A stretch of DNA of 64,000 nt from Channallabes apus (taxonomy: Eukaryota > Chordata > Actinopteri > Siluriformes > Clariidae): assembly GCA_030522415.1 (NCBI GenBank), contig CM060121.1:17101642-17165641 (forward strand), read 5' to 3'. Below, in pieces: positions 25,039 through 36,670 of the stretch. The position numbers and the translations under genes were made by a program. The stretch's first letter is position 1. Each line of letters starts with the position of its first letter. The notes beneath the pieces are model-generated. The model did no database searches and had not been told where the DNA came from. It saw only the letters and a program-made list of their open reading frames with translations.

Positions 25039-27099
25039 GTTTGGTTCCTGAAGGCCTCTGGAGACCTAATGGAAAACAATGATCCAGACACATAATAAAA
25101 AAAAAAAAATGAGGATATGATGCAAGACGGTACTTCAGGTTCTGCCACGCAGAAGAAAATGTATTGGGATCAATAAGCACTCTTTCTCCAGTAAATCATT
25201 TGTAATACTCATATAGAAATATTCCTGATGCTTGTTGTTTTTAATATGTACATAATAATAAAACAAGTAATTAGGATTGTTTACATTCTGTTCGACTTCT
25301 CTACTCTCTTGTACTCTTCTGGAGCACAGTGCCATTACTTTGCTGTCTCAAAAGGATAATCATGATGCTGTTAATCAGAGCTTGGCTCATAAGAACAGAG
25401 AAACATCCTGGGACCTCATTCAAAATGAGCCCTTCATAATGAATTTCTGTCCTGGATCGGCTATCCAGAAAAGTTTTTTAATATGAATTGGTACACTTCC
25501 AATAAAGTTCTCCCAGGACACATAAATAAAGTCTTTGAATAAATTAATGAACTTGATTTTATTTACATTAATCCCTGCATCTCATCTTGTAAGTGAAAAA
25601 TGATTGACCACAGTGCTTTTAGTGTTTAGTAGATATCTGTAGATGTTTGTTTCATCATGCCAACCATCTATCTTAACTAGACCTCCATTACCCAGCTACC
25701 ATAGTGCTTAATGGTAACGAATATCCAAACAAATAGCCACTGGGGGGAGTTATCTGTCCTCTGGGCCCTTTTTCTTCCAACACCGCTCGCCAGGTCATTC
25801 GAAGTTGTCTGCTTATTCTGTTTCTGCGTTCACATGAGTCCGCAGGCAATCGGATGAAAGCGAAGGCACTGGTTTGCTCCCATAGCGGGATCCCTGGGCA
25901 ATATCCTGCGCAGCTCAGATTTGAAGGGGATAATCTTTGCTGAGAGTTATGCACTGAATTGGCATGAAACCCGCTAACCATCTGCCATGGAGAGAAGTTC
26001 TCTGCATCACATTCGGTCCCATTTTGATTTCAAAGATAGCAGTGTGAGAGGAAATGAATGTGGGCCCAAAAGGACAAGCTGTTCCTTGGATGAGATTTAA
26101 AGGAATCATGAGATGACAAAATGCCATATGGGAAGATGGCAGGTTCTACAACATGGAAAAAAAACTGCACTCGGACATGAACTAATAGCCACATCAAAGA
26201 GTAAAGAGAGGAAGAGGACATTTTGAGCGCTGGCATCTCGACTAATTTTTCTCTGAATAGTAGTGATAGTATTACCACACATAAGTAAAGTATGTGTGCC
26301 ATCAACATTTAATGCCATCCAGTATTTATTTACCATACTGATATTAAAGATTTTGCCTTGAATCAAATAAAGCATTAACAAAAAATTTGTAGAACGCCTT
26401 CCAAAAGCTAGCACTGGAATATGACCCATTCTTATAGAGAGAGGAATAGAAACCAATTTCAATTCCAAAGAAGGTACAGAGATGTAAATTACTGAGTCTG
26501 ATTTTCTATGGCCTTTTTTCTGGCAGGAAATGCAAGCCATCCAGGAAATTAAATTGTTTACATGCAGGGTTTTAAATTTATACATGTGGCGTCTCCAAGA
26601 ATGCTGATACATCATAAGTGTCATGTTCAACCTAATCTCCTGCATCTTCCACATGAGAACCATACATGTGCTTATAGAAAATAGTTTGGAGGTCTTTTCC
26701 TGTACTGAGTGCAAAAAAACAAAAAAACAGGTTTAATTAAAACTTTTTTTTCGCAGGCATTTTTTTGAGTAAGTGCTGGAGAAAAAAAATAAATAGGAAT
26801 AGGAATCATTTTTATACCGATCTTATTTGTCCTTTCATGCAGAGCCGTATGTTCCTACAAAAGTGGACAATTAAAAAATGGAAAAAGCAATGTTTTTTTC
26901 TTTTTTTTTTTTTTGTCAAACTGTCCAGTTTCTTTAAACCTGTGGCTTCTATAGACCTAGATTTCGTCTCTTGGCTGAGAGTGAACCACAATGAGCTCTT
27001 CTGCTACTTTATCCCATCTGCCTCAAGGTTCAAGCTACCGTGCTTCACCAGAGTAAAGAGTGCAATTGCATTTTTTTTTGTAGAACTCTAGAGACTGTT
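25039..27099. other. Intergenic DNA with a candidate conserved island
   Basis: An A-run lies at 25098-25111. The segment 25690-26160 has balanced composition and no repeat signature, and is described separately. A 202-codon antisense frame at 26714-26106 has no recognisable domain. Nothing else was identified. Confidence 0.45.
25690..26160. promoter_or_regulatory. Candidate conserved noncoding element
   Basis: About 470 bp of complex, repeat-free sequence is set in AT-rich DNA. It contains several CpG-bearing words, such as CACCGCTCGCC and GCGTTCACATGAGTCCGC, and a TCF/LEF-like TTTCAAAG. No coding frame is supported. The assignment is inference from composition. Confidence 0.3.
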
Positions 27100-27104
27100 G
27101 TAAT

Positions 27105-27235
27105 GTTATACGTGTGTGTATGAAAATCCCAGGAGATCAGCATTTTCAGAAATACACCAAACCATCTGGACACAACAACCATGTCCCAGTCAAAGTCTTT
27201 GAGCTCACAGTCTGATATTTGATGTGAGCATTAAG
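27105..27235 (-). mobile_element. Tc1-like fragment, antisense
   Basis: ATGAAAATCCCAGGAGATCA, GCATTTTCAGAAATAC and ACCATGTCCCAGTCAAAGTC are the antisense of the N-terminal transposase part seen in the sense copy at 41,050-41,160. Only about 130 bp remains. Confidence 0.75.
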
Positions 27236-27354
27236 GAAAGCTCTTTTAAAGCAAGAGGGTTGCTGTATACAGTATATGACATATGACATTTTCTCTTGAG
27301 ACCTTTTCACATTTTGTCATAATACCTGTATACTCTCCACACATATTCACAGTG

Positions 27355-27860
27355 ATTGGCAAAAGTATTGAGGCAAAAGTGAAAGTCAATGTTTTAACAA
27401 CTTTCTATTTTTTTTTAAATAATGACAATCAAGATGATAGAAATTTCTATACAACAATTAATATTCAGTATGTTGTTGGTCTTTCGGCTGCTCCCCGGCA
27501 AGGGGTCACCACAGCGGACACTTGGTCCGCACATACAAACTTGGCACAGTTTTTTTTACGCCGGATGCCCTTGTTGACGCAACTTTCCCCTTTTTCCCCG
27601 GGCTTGGGACCAGCACTGCATCCATTGGCTGTGGTTTGGGCACTGGCTAGGAATCGAGCCGGGGCCTTTCACATGGCAGGCGAAACACCAACCACTAAGC
27701 CACCAGTGCCGTTTATTTTTCAACACCTGCTGGGCTACTTGATCGCTTCCTGGAGATCAAGAAAAGGAGACCTTTATTTGATTGTTACTGGTTTCTTCAT
27801 CATTGTCCACCAGTTCTCTATAGGGTTTAGGTCTGGAGATGATCAAGGTAATGGCTGAAT
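27355..27860 (-). mobile_element. Tc1-like remnant, antisense, probably interrupted by a SINE
   Basis: The left terminus reads TTGGCAAAAGTATTGAGGCA. The right part (CAACACCTGCTGGG, TTCTCTATAGGGTTTAGGTC) includes the antisense of a conserved LNPIENL-type motif. An antisense SINE lies between at about 27473-27713. The target-site duplication is not clear, so the nesting is likely rather than proven. Confidence 0.6.
27473..27713 (-). mobile_element. SINE, antisense, same 3' family as 8.7 kb
   Basis: The complement of the 3' body (GCAAGGGGTCACCACAGCGG, CGGATGCCCTTGTTGACGCA) is followed by a complement of box B (AGGAATCGAGCC) and box A (CCAACCACTAAGCC). It is a near-complete antisense copy. Confidence 0.8.
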
Positions 27861-28329
27861 CCAGAATCTTTTTCACAAGTTTTTCAACTTTTTAGCCAGA
27901 CAGGCTAAAACTAATTTTAAACCTTACTGTAAAGGAGAATTACAGTATAACATATGGCACATTTTCTTAGCACTTTTGGCCACCACCGTAGGCCTAGTAC
28001 ACAGTGTTCCACAATAATAAATGTCATTTATTATTATTGTGTTCATCCCTGTGTGAGTGTTACAACACAGTAACACTCCTTACAGTCATTTAATAATAGG
28101 TCATAATGATCACATTATACAGCCATCTATTCTAATTTATATGCAGTATACAGCAATTATCTTTAGACATCTGGTGTACTTGTAGTTCCAGCAAAATAAG
28201 ATTTTCTTGTTTTCTTGGAACAACCTAATGTGTAAAAAATCTTTGTTTGTGGCAATCCTGCATATGACGACAATTCCTCGGAAAGACGTTAGGCTGAAAT
28301 AACTATGAAGGATCCCCTTAATCGGCTTA
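27861..28329. other. Unassigned AT-rich intergenic DNA
   Basis: No recognised repeat or coding sequence. A short inverted repeat ACAATAATAAATG/CATTTATTATTATTGT lies at 28012-28039. Confidence 0.45.
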
Positions 28330-28740
28330 TTATTTTAAGTACCGCTGTTGTTTTTATCAGTTTGTTGCCAGTTAGTAGTTTGTAAAGTTGTGCTCACTTG
28401 AATCACATTCTGTAGAAATACAAAGCCAGGAAGATCTGGAGCACTCCGATTAATCTCAGCCAAGCATCAAAAAATAATGAGCCGCGCTTATGAAACAATC
28501 TCCCTAAACAACACTCGCAAATACAGGATAACTCTGTCAGCTAAATCACGCCCCTCAAAGCACTGTCACCATGACAACAGCTCACTATGCCTGTGTCCTC
28601 AGGCAAACATTTGATTTCATTTCCCCTGATTGCTTGTCCATGTAACCGTGGGATGAGTTGGCACTTGACAGGTGGAGTCCATAGCGACAGCTCATCAAAA
28701 TATCTTATTTTCTCACACATGCAATAAAACAAAACTGACC
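28330..28740. promoter_or_regulatory. Candidate regulatory island with X-box-like and MEIS/E-box sites
   Basis: This is a repeat-free stretch. GTCACCATGACAAC at 28565-28578 fits a relaxed RFX X-box (two half-sites with a 2-bp gap). TTGACAGGTG at 28665-28674 combines a MEIS/PREP TGACAG core with an E-box CAGGTG. Function and conservation are untested. Confidence 0.35.
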
Positions 28741-28796
28741 TTGTGGTCAAAGTTCAGGGATAAATACATGGTATAATATAAGAACAGTGCAATAAA

Positions 28797-29085
28797 GTGG
28801 TGCAGTGGGTAGCGCTGCCACATCACAGCTCCAGGGTCTCTGGTTTGAGCTCAGAATATCATTTTGTGGGTTTCCTCTGAGTTCTCCGGTTTCCTTTTCC
28901 CCTCATGCTGGATTGGCTATGCTAAACTACTCCTACTGTAGGTGTGAACAAGTTTTGAAATGTGTGTTCACGGTGCATAGACAAGCATCATGTTCATAGT
29001 GTATTCTCATGGTGTATTCTCAGCCTTGTTCCCAACTCTGAATCCACAGCGACCCTGATCAGGATAAGCGGTCCCTAAAGGATAG
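28797..29085 (+). mobile_element. Diverged tRNA-headed SINE
   Basis: GTGGTGCAGTGGGTAGCGCT and CCAGGGTCTCTGGTTTGAGC are box A and box B-like. The body (GTGGGTTTCCTCTGAGTTCT, CCGGTTTCC) follows the same plan as the 44.7-kb SINE but is eroded and lacks the standard tail. Confidence 0.65.
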
Positions 29086-29242
29086 CATGTTAATATGCAC
29101 ATGATTATCTTGAACAAACTGGTGCACAGTTTCCTCGCGAATGCTCTTTCTTTCAGACAAAAACACAGATGGAAAATGGTCTCAGCTGTACTACACTCAT
29201 CTGCTTCCTCTGAACTCTTTAAAATGTGTAAGCAAAATTAAA

Positions 29243-29246
<4 letters not shown>

Positions 29247-29293
<47 letters not shown>
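29247..29293 (+). repeat. Compound microsatellite (CT)n(CA)n
   Basis: About 15 CT units are followed by about 8 CA units. It ends about 12 bp before the left end of the Tc1 element at 29306. Confidence 0.97.
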
Positions 29294-29305
29294 TCACACA
29301 TTATA

Positions 29306-30619
29306 CAGGTCCTTCTAAAAAAATTAGCATATTGTGATAAAGTTCATTATTTTCTGTAATGTACTGATAAACATTAGACTTTCATATATTTTAGATTCAT
29401 TACACACAACTGAAGTAGTTCAAGCCTTTTATTGTTTTAATATTGATGATTGTGGCATACAGCTCATGAAAACCCAAAATCCCTATCTCAAAAAATTAGC
29501 ATATCATGAAAAGGTTCTCTAAACGAGCTATTAACCTAATCATCTGAATCAACTAATTAACTCTAAACACCTGCAAAAGATTCCTGAGGCTTTTAAAAAC
29601 TCCCAGCCTGGTTCATTACTCAAAACCGCAATCATGGGTAAGACTGCCGACCTGACTGCTGTCCAGAAGGCCATCATTGACACCCTCAAGCAAGAGTTTA
29701 AGACACAGAGAAATTTCTGAACGAATAGGCTGTTCCCAGAGTGCTGTATCAAGGCACCTCAGTGGGAAGTCTGTGGGAAGGAAAAAGTGTGGCAGAAAAC
29801 GCTGCACAACGAGAAGAGGTGACCGGGCCCTGAGGAAGATTGTGGAGAAGGACCGATTCCAGACCTTGGGGGACCTGCGGAAGCAGTGGACTGAGTCTGG
29901 AGTAGAAACATCCAGAGCCACCGTGTGCAGGAAATGGGCTACAGGTTGCAAATTTTGCATGTCATTCGGAAATCAAGGTGCCAGAATCTGGAGGAAGACT
30001 GGGGAGAGGGAAATGCCAAAATGCCTGAAGTCCAGTGTCAAGTACCCACAGTCAGTGATGGTCTGGGGTGCCATGTCAGCTGCTGGTGTTGGTCCACTGT
30101 GTTTTATCAAGGGCAGGGCCAATGCAGCTAGCTATCAGGAGATTTTGGAGCACTTCATGCTTCCATCTGCTGAAAAGCTTTATGGAGATGAAGATTTCAT
30201 TTTTCAGCACGACCTGGCACCTGCTCACAGTGGCAAAACCACTGGTAAATGGTTTACTGACCATGGTATTACTGTGCTCAATTGGCCTGCCAACTCTCCT
30301 GACCTGAACCCCGTAGAGAATCTGTGGGATATTGTGAAGAGAAAGTTGAGAGACACAAGACACAAGAATCTGCAAAAGGATTCCCGACCAAGTATTGAGT
30401 GCATAACTGAACATATTTATTTGAAGGTTGACTTTTTTGTATTAAAAACATTTTTCTTTTATTGGTCGGATGAAATATGCAAATTTTTTTAGATAGGGAT
30501 TTTGGGTTTTCATGAGCTGTATGCCACAATCATCAGAAACATCAGAATCTCAAATATATGAAAGTCTAATGTTTATCAGTACATTACAGAAAATAATGAA
30601 CTTTTTTGAGAAGAACCTG
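29306..30619 (+). mobile_element. Tc1-like transposon copy 1 with long IR/DR-type inverted repeats
   Basis: The 1314-bp element is flanked by TA on both sides (29304-29305, 30620-30621). The left inverted repeat is about 210 bp, with the related words CTAAAAAAATTAGCATATTG and CTCAAAAAATTAGCATATC near its outer and inner ends, an IR/DR layout. The right repeat matches but has lost two internal pieces. It is almost identical to the copy at 49.5 kb wherever both are present. Confidence 0.93.
29634..30395 (+). pseudogene. Tc1 transposase pseudogene, copy 1
   Basis: It starts at ATG 29634 (GKTADLTAVQKAIIDTLKQ). A 2-bp deletion relative to copy 2 near 29702 shifts the frame. From there a long frame runs on: SERIGCSQSAVSRHLSGKS (helix-turn-helix), GRKKCGRKRCTTRRGDRALR, then after a deletion (junction around WATGCKFCMSFGNQ) MVWGAMSAAGVGPLCFI, FIFQHDLAPAH (second catalytic Asp) and NSPDLNPVENLWDI (catalytic Glu). 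The first catalytic Asp region is missing. After KRKLRDTR the C-terminus is deleted and joined to the final KGFPTKY-stop block in another frame. It cannot encode a working enzyme. Confidence 0.9.
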
Positions 30620-30627
30620 TATACACA

Positions 30628-30628
<1 letters not shown>

Positions 30629-30702
<74 letters not shown>
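30629..30702 (+). repeat. (TA)n microsatellite adjoining the Tc1 element
   Basis: About 36 TA units begin about 8 bp beyond the right TA of the Tc1 element, ending in TACTGTACAC. Because Tc1 inserts at TA, the repeat may have been the landing site or grown from it. Confidence 0.97.
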
Positions 30703-30703
<1 letters not shown>

Positions 30704-31392
30704 TGTACACACAAATACACAACCACTTCTATTACTAAAAATGCATTAGCCACCAGATATTCTCGCTGTGTACATGTTTGTCGACTTTAAATTACTACTT
30801 TTTTCAGGTTCTTGCTCCTGGCTGGCTCAGAGGAGATTTCTTATGAAGGGCAGACATTTTTTTTTAAACACAAACAATAAATATTCATACTAGCTAAAGG
30901 CATAAAAAAGCTCAGCTTGAACATTAACATGCGCTTGAAAATTTTGTCCTGCTCTAAATCATCTACTGTTTTTTTTAACAATTCAACTATTAACTACATC
31001 CTTAAATATTATATTAAGACATGTACAGTAAGATGTAAGATTGTAATTGTAAGATGGCTTGTCAGGAATTTCAGATGGGTGAGGTAACAGGAATGGATGC
31101 ACTTTTTATTAAGATTGTTGAAAGTTATAATAACGGCTACCCAGGGAGAGGTATAATCTTTAGCACACACATACACACTAAATAGGAATAGAAGTACACA
31201 GTGAATTGATCTGCATTATATAACAGTGTCCTTTGCTGTGCTGTCAAGGTTGAATTACTAACAACTAGCTAATTTCTCCCTCCCTCTTTTCTATACAGTT
31301 AATCCAATTTACACTCTGTTCCCTTATAGATACAGTAATTGACATTAAATCAATAAATTAAAGCCCAGAACAAGTGAACTGAATCGCGTGTC

Positions 31393-31424
<32 letters not shown>

Positions 31425-31865
31425 GATGGCTGGAGGAGGGGTTATGTGCGTAGGTTTTTGCAGTGACCGAATGTTGACCTGCTGCTAGGAGTTAAGACAT
31501 TTCAGGGACATGAGCTCATCACAATAGAAGAAGAGTCCATTTATATAAACTTATATATTTCTTTATATTAAAAAAAAAAAGCAGAAAAGAAAAGACAAGG
31601 GCATGGCTGGACAAAGGTGATTTTTCTTTTAATTCAGAGTGAAATAAATATTAAATATGTGAGGTTTTACTTACAAATGAATAAATAAATAAAAAGTCTC
31701 TCACTTTCTCTCTCTTTCCTTTCTGTCCATTGTAATGCTGTACAGATATGTTGACACATTGACAAAGCCCATTTGTTTTCTCTGAGCTTAGGGCAGCCTG
31801 TCTGTGGGGCCTCCAACCCTGACCTCACCCATTTTCTAGCAACATATCCCATCCACTTTGCTACA

Positions 31866-31930
<65 letters not shown>

Positions 31931-32099
31931 CCCACACAATACTACTGTCACCACATGCAAGCAAGAAAACCAACCAATCACGGAGCATACGTGAGGGGGC
32001 CTATGTGCAGAGCACGGCCATGGGTTTTGTATTTGACCTTCCAGAACAGGCTTCCTTTCATTTCGCTCGGTTTTGTTAAAGGGCCTACGTATCAGACAT
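30703..32099. other. Unassigned intergenic DNA with microsatellites
   Basis: A (GT)n occupies 31398-31424 and an A-run 31569-31580. A (CA)n is described separately at 31866-31928. No coding or transposon signature was seen. Confidence 0.45.
31866..31928 (+). repeat. (CA)n microsatellite
   Basis: About 31 uninterrupted CA units. Confidence 0.97.
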
Positions 32100-32345
32100 T
32101 CAGAATTTCGTGGCGTCTGCCTACTGTGCTGTCCTTCACATGTAAATTAGAGCTGTTCATGCGGGTCATGGAGAAAACAGCGGAGCAGACGTCGTCCACA
32201 TTAAGAGCGTGCCTTGGTTCAAGATTTGAAATCAATTCTATATTTAGAGGAAAGAGCTGTGCTGAAGAGAGCTTGTTCCCAGTGGGACTTTGGATTTCCA
32301 CTGCTGCTAATTCAGGTTTTGTGCTTGTTTGTCCACAGGGAATAC
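32100..32345. promoter_or_regulatory. Candidate conserved noncoding element
   Basis: This is a repeat-free patch of balanced composition with words such as GTAAATTAGAGCTG, GCGGAGCAGACGTCGTCC and GCTGCTAATTCAGG. A 170-codon + frame crosses it but shows no domain. Regulatory function is inference from composition. Confidence 0.3.
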
Positions 32346-33309
32346 GATGGAAGGTTTTCAGTAAACAACAAAAGCACAAAGTGCTCACTTTAATTTGTGC
32401 AATAGAAAACCATGTTGCTTTTCCTCCTTTGAACTACTAGAAAACCAAGCCACTAAATATAAGTCTATAGGAATATAGATTACAAGTTTTCTCCCCATCA
32501 ATACTTATCTTTATAAAAAATAAAAACAGTCATCCACAATAAGCATAATTTTGCAGGTCATCCACAATAAGCATAATTTTGCAGGTAACTGTAGAACTTA
32601 AAGAGAAATTTAAGAATAATTTTGAAATAAGGTATTTAAGGAATCTGTCACAGAAGGGATTGAGAAAAGACATTTGCTCAAGAAATTATGCAACATTTAC
32701 TGTACTATGGAGGCCATATACATAAATTAATGATCTATGTACCGTAACCCTACTCATCATATAATAGTAAAGTAAAAGCATTAAGCACATTTTTAAACGA
32801 ATTCATTGCACTTGTGATTCTTATTGTCAATTATGAATAATTAGGTATATGTAACATTAGAAGCTTAGCATTTATTATTTTCCTTGGACTTACAGGAAAT
32901 GGCATAGCATGTTCTTTACATACAAGACATACATCAGTGCAAATAATCAACACAGATATCATTATATCATTTCTAATACCACAAGTTGTGTTTGTAAACC
33001 CTTGGTCAAGTTAGGCATTAATTACCATTATAATTACATTTGTCAATTGTGTAAAGCTTAAAATTACCCTTAAAACATTGAATGAAAAAATAAATATCTA
33101 CTAAACAATAGACTACTCAAACTAAAACCAAGTGTCTTTCTTTACTGTTATCCATATAATGTTACAAACCTTACTTACAATGCATCATTTAATGCACAAT
33201 AAACAACAGACAAATATAACAATGTTTAATGAAATTATAATGAATGAATGAATTAATGTGTTTGTGGGTCATTATACAGAGGTAATTTATAGAAAGTGTG
33301 ACCACCATG
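32346..33309. other. Unassigned AT-rich intergenic DNA
   Basis: No gene or transposon was recognised. A 28-bp unit is tandemly duplicated at 32531-32586. Confidence 0.5.
32531..32586 (+). repeat. Two-copy 28-bp tandem duplication
   Basis: The unit beginning CATCCACAATAAGCATAA and ending GCAGGT is present twice without mismatch (32531-32558 and 32559-32586), indicating a recent local duplication. Confidence 0.95.
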
Positions 33310-33319
33310 CCTTATAATA

Positions 33320-33693
33320 AATTTTCATTCATTCATTTTCTATACCGCTTAATCTTGTGTTCAGGGTCGCGGGGGACCTGGAGCCTATCCCAGGAGACTT
33401 CGGGCACTAGGCGGAGTACACCCTGGACAGGGTGCCAATCCATCGCAGGGCACACACACATACACACACACTCACACACCCAATCACACACTACGGGCAA
33501 TTTGGGAACGCCAAACCTGCATATCTTTGGACTGTGGGAGGAAACCGGAGTACCCGGAGGAAACCCACCAAGCACAGGGAGAACATGCAAACTCCATGCA
33601 CACAGAGATGGGAATCGAGCCTGGCCGGGGAATCGAACACAGACCCTGGAGGTGCAAGGCGACAGTGCTAACCACTACACCACCGTGCCACCT
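33320..33693 (-). mobile_element. tRNA-headed SINE (Mermaid-like), antisense, 10-bp duplication
   Basis: A full-length antisense copy runs from (ATTC)n and TTTCTATACCGCTTAATC to the box B complement (GGGGAATCGAAC) and box A complement (GTGCTAACCACTACACCACC, then GTGCC). The flanking CCTTATAATA at 33310-33319 and 33694-33703 is a perfect target-site duplication. Its low divergence suggests recent insertion. Confidence 0.93.
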
Positions 33694-33734
33694 CCTTATA
33701 ATACAATGAACAACAAATGTAGAATTACATTCGT

Positions 33735-33763
33735 ATTATTATTATTATTATTATTATTTTATT

Positions 33764-33805
<42 letters not shown>

Positions 33806-33806
33806 G
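33735..33806 (+). repeat. (ATT)n microsatellite
   Basis: About 20 ATT units are interrupted once near 33757-33770. Confidence 0.96.
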
Positions 33807-36359
33807 CTAAAACTCACAGACAGCAAATCTGGTCAGTTCCTTTAGTGTCTGGTCTGTTTTGAGACTCCAGAGTTGTTTTGAGAATAAATATTAATTTGCT
33901 CCCTTGAGAACAAGTCTGCATGAGCTACTTTGCCAATTAAAGCAATAAAAACAAAAGTAGTAAGAGGGAGGGAAAAAAGGATGAGATGAGGGAGAGGGGG
34001 CGTACTGCTTGCTTTAACATGTATGATAGTATGATAGAAAACTATGTTTGCAGGAGTCTCAGCCAACATTCCCATCTTCTCTAACCATATACTAATTTAT
34101 GTTATATAAGAGTTCAAATAGATATTATATACTGTATATATACTGTATATAATAACATATATAAACAGGTGGTCTGCTGGGGAAAGAAGGGAGCCAAGTT
34201 TTAGCACCTGCTTTATCCCCGTCAAAAGCACAGTGATCCATAGGGGACACTGGAAGGAAAACGTCATCTCTGTGTATTTTACATATGAATTTAGAAACAA
34301 AGTAAGCATGCTAATATGACATACTGAAACAACTAATCTCACAAGAATGGGCGGTGAGTCAAGGACTTGCATATGTCACTCTCATACCTACAGTAAGAAC
34401 CCAATTCAGAGTTAGCAATATAAGTTCAATTGTTATATCACTGTTAATATTGTAAAAGTCCTACTGTATACTCTTATTCAGAGAAGAGTTAAGAAGCTGT
34501 TGAGGTTCGGGATGCAAATCAAATCAGATTATACAAATCACCTTCAAGTGTTTCTGTCTCCAAAGTTGCCCGTTTTTTTTTAACATGCACTACTGCAGTA
34601 ACACAACTCTGAATATTAGTTACTAATTTATTAAGAGTAGCAAGTTAAAATGTGGTAATAAGTGGGTGGTAACCTGGGGATATATAAGAGTTACACTACA
34701 AATGCAATGCATAAAGAAAGATTTCCTACATGAAATTAGATGTTAAGTGGCATTTTGGGCTATATGCGTTATGCATATTAATGTCAGATTGACTCATTCT
34801 ATAAGCTCCATTTTAATATCAATTTCATTTCTGTATCATGTCGGGTTACTGAAATATGTTTATATCTATATATCTATCCAGTATACAGTATACTGCTTAG
34901 ACGGTGTTCAAATCAGTAAAGAAGAATCAGTAAATTTTTACCACAATTCGAATCAAATTTGAAATTTTATCAATTTCATCAACTACACTCCATTGGGCAT
35001 AGCGCAGTACCAACCTATGCTACTTCATACCAGACTTTGTAGTAAAATATCAGGATTATATGCAATATTACAGCCACAGGCATTTATTTACGACAATAAA
35101 TCATATAACAATATAAAAGTTATATGGATGCATAAGTGACACTGACACTCAATGAAAATTTTATTTAAAAAAAAAACAATTTAAAAAGCTTGGCAGATAT
35201 TGCGAGGGGTAGCAGCGATGCTTAGAGTATGTAATAAGACATTTTTATGTGCATACTGTAGCTCCTATACATAAAAGCAGCTGCAGACTTTTTACCAATA
35301 ATAATCGTTGTGATTAACTGCTCCATTTGAGCTATTTGTATCACCATCTTTTTCTCCTTATGAGCCATCAGTCATTAGTCATCTTTGCAAACTCAGTGTA
35401 TGTTGGTGAGTGTGTGGGCAAGTGTGAGGTGATCCTGGAGATCAGTATCTCCTCAGCACAAATGCAACCAGCCCACCACAGGCTCTACTATGATCATAGT
35501 GTCGAGCTAAGCAGAGTGAAAGCTCAGGAAACAGCGGCAGAGCACAGTGCAGTCCATTCAGTTGGGAGAGGAGACCCGGCCGGGCCAGAAAAGCTCAGAT
35601 TACAAGCCACATAAAAGTAAACCTGTATCAGCAGGGACAAGGGCAACCTCGTATTATACAGAAAGTTCGGCTGTTTGTGTAAGTGAAAGAGTGAGCAGGG
35701 GAAACATTATCATAGGCAGCTGCTTCATGCCAAGTGGCACAGAGAGACAATATGTGTCTGTGTGTAATGCTGTATGATAAGACAGCTATCAGAAATGAGC
35801 TGTCCATAGATCCTGGTTATGGAAGTGGAGGGGAGGGGAGAAGTAGCATGGAAGAATTGAGGCCAAGTGCACTCACTCTGTGTGTGGTTTTTTTTTTTGT
35901 AGCTTATGAGTCAGCTGAAATACAGTATGCACTCTTGTATAGCACAGCGTTATCCCAGACTTTGCAGAGAACAGCACCAGCAAAGCAGGTTTGTAGAGGG
36001 ATTTTTTTTTTTGTAGAAGCACATTGTGTTCACTCACTTACTGTAAACACAGAAAACGTCCAGCCTATAGGAACCACAGGTGCCACTAACAGCTGTTCGG
36101 TTCACTAACAGTTGTTGTTAACTTCACACAACCACAACACATAATCCTTTCCACAGAAAAGCACTATGTATATCACTATATTATGTCATCAGGATAATAA
36201 TGTAATCAGTATCCATTCTTTGTCCCATGTGTCCATTCCTGTACTGGCTAAGCATGAGAACAATGTATTACAGTATGTGCAGGTGCTTTTTCAAGATTTC
36301 CGATTTCAAGGTCAAATTTCACACGTGTAATGTCTTTAGTAAAGTCTATGTCTTTTTTG
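33807..36359. other. Unassigned intergenic DNA
   Basis: No gene or named repeat was recognised. Palindromic TATACTGTATATATACTGTATAT-type sequence lies near 34128-34151. The segment 35380-35830 is less AT-rich but its frames carry no recognisable domain. T-runs lie near 35886-35900 and 36002-36013. Confidence 0.45.
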
Positions 36360-36670
36360 TTGTTGTATATGCTGTTGGCATAGTGATTAACCCTGTGCTC
36401 ACGTACATACATGGTCGAGAGTTTGATTCCTTCCCTCTCTGTGTCTGGAGTTTGCATGTTCTCCACATGCTTGGTGGGTTTCCTCAGGGTGTTCCAGTTT
36501 CCTCCCACAGTCCAAAGACATGCATATTAAGCTAATTGGTGAGCCCAATGTGTGAATGAGTATGTGAGTGCCTTGCAATGGACTGCCACATTGTCCAGAG
36601 TTTATCCTGCCTCATGTTGAAGTCTCCTGGAATAGGCTCCAGGTTTTATGATAAGTGCTACAGAAAATGT
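36360..36670 (+). mobile_element. Old tRNA-headed SINE
   Basis: It has an eroded box A (GGCATAGTGATTAACCCTG) and box B (GAGTTTGATTCC), the shared body (GGAGTTTGCATGTTCTCCAC, TCCCACAGTCCAAAGACATG) and a decayed tail (GTCTCCTGGAATAGGCTCCA). It is clearly older than the copies at 33.3 and 44.7 kb. Confidence 0.8.

Noticed and set aside
29677..30492. An active transposase gene
   Set aside because: The frame begins after a frameshift, lacks the first catalytic Asp region and has lost its C-terminus.
30512..30790. Frame with a YIYIYI tract
   Set aside because: It comes from the (TA)n microsatellite.
33298..33810. 170-codon frame and its relatives in SINE copies
   Set aside because: The frame lies across a SINE and an ATT repeat. 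Similar peptides recur at other SINE copies, so it is repeat translation.
35327..36108. Overlapping + frames near 35.3-36.1 kb as a possible gene
   Set aside because: No domain, no splice pattern and no homology that I can recognise; the frames are short and overlap each other.
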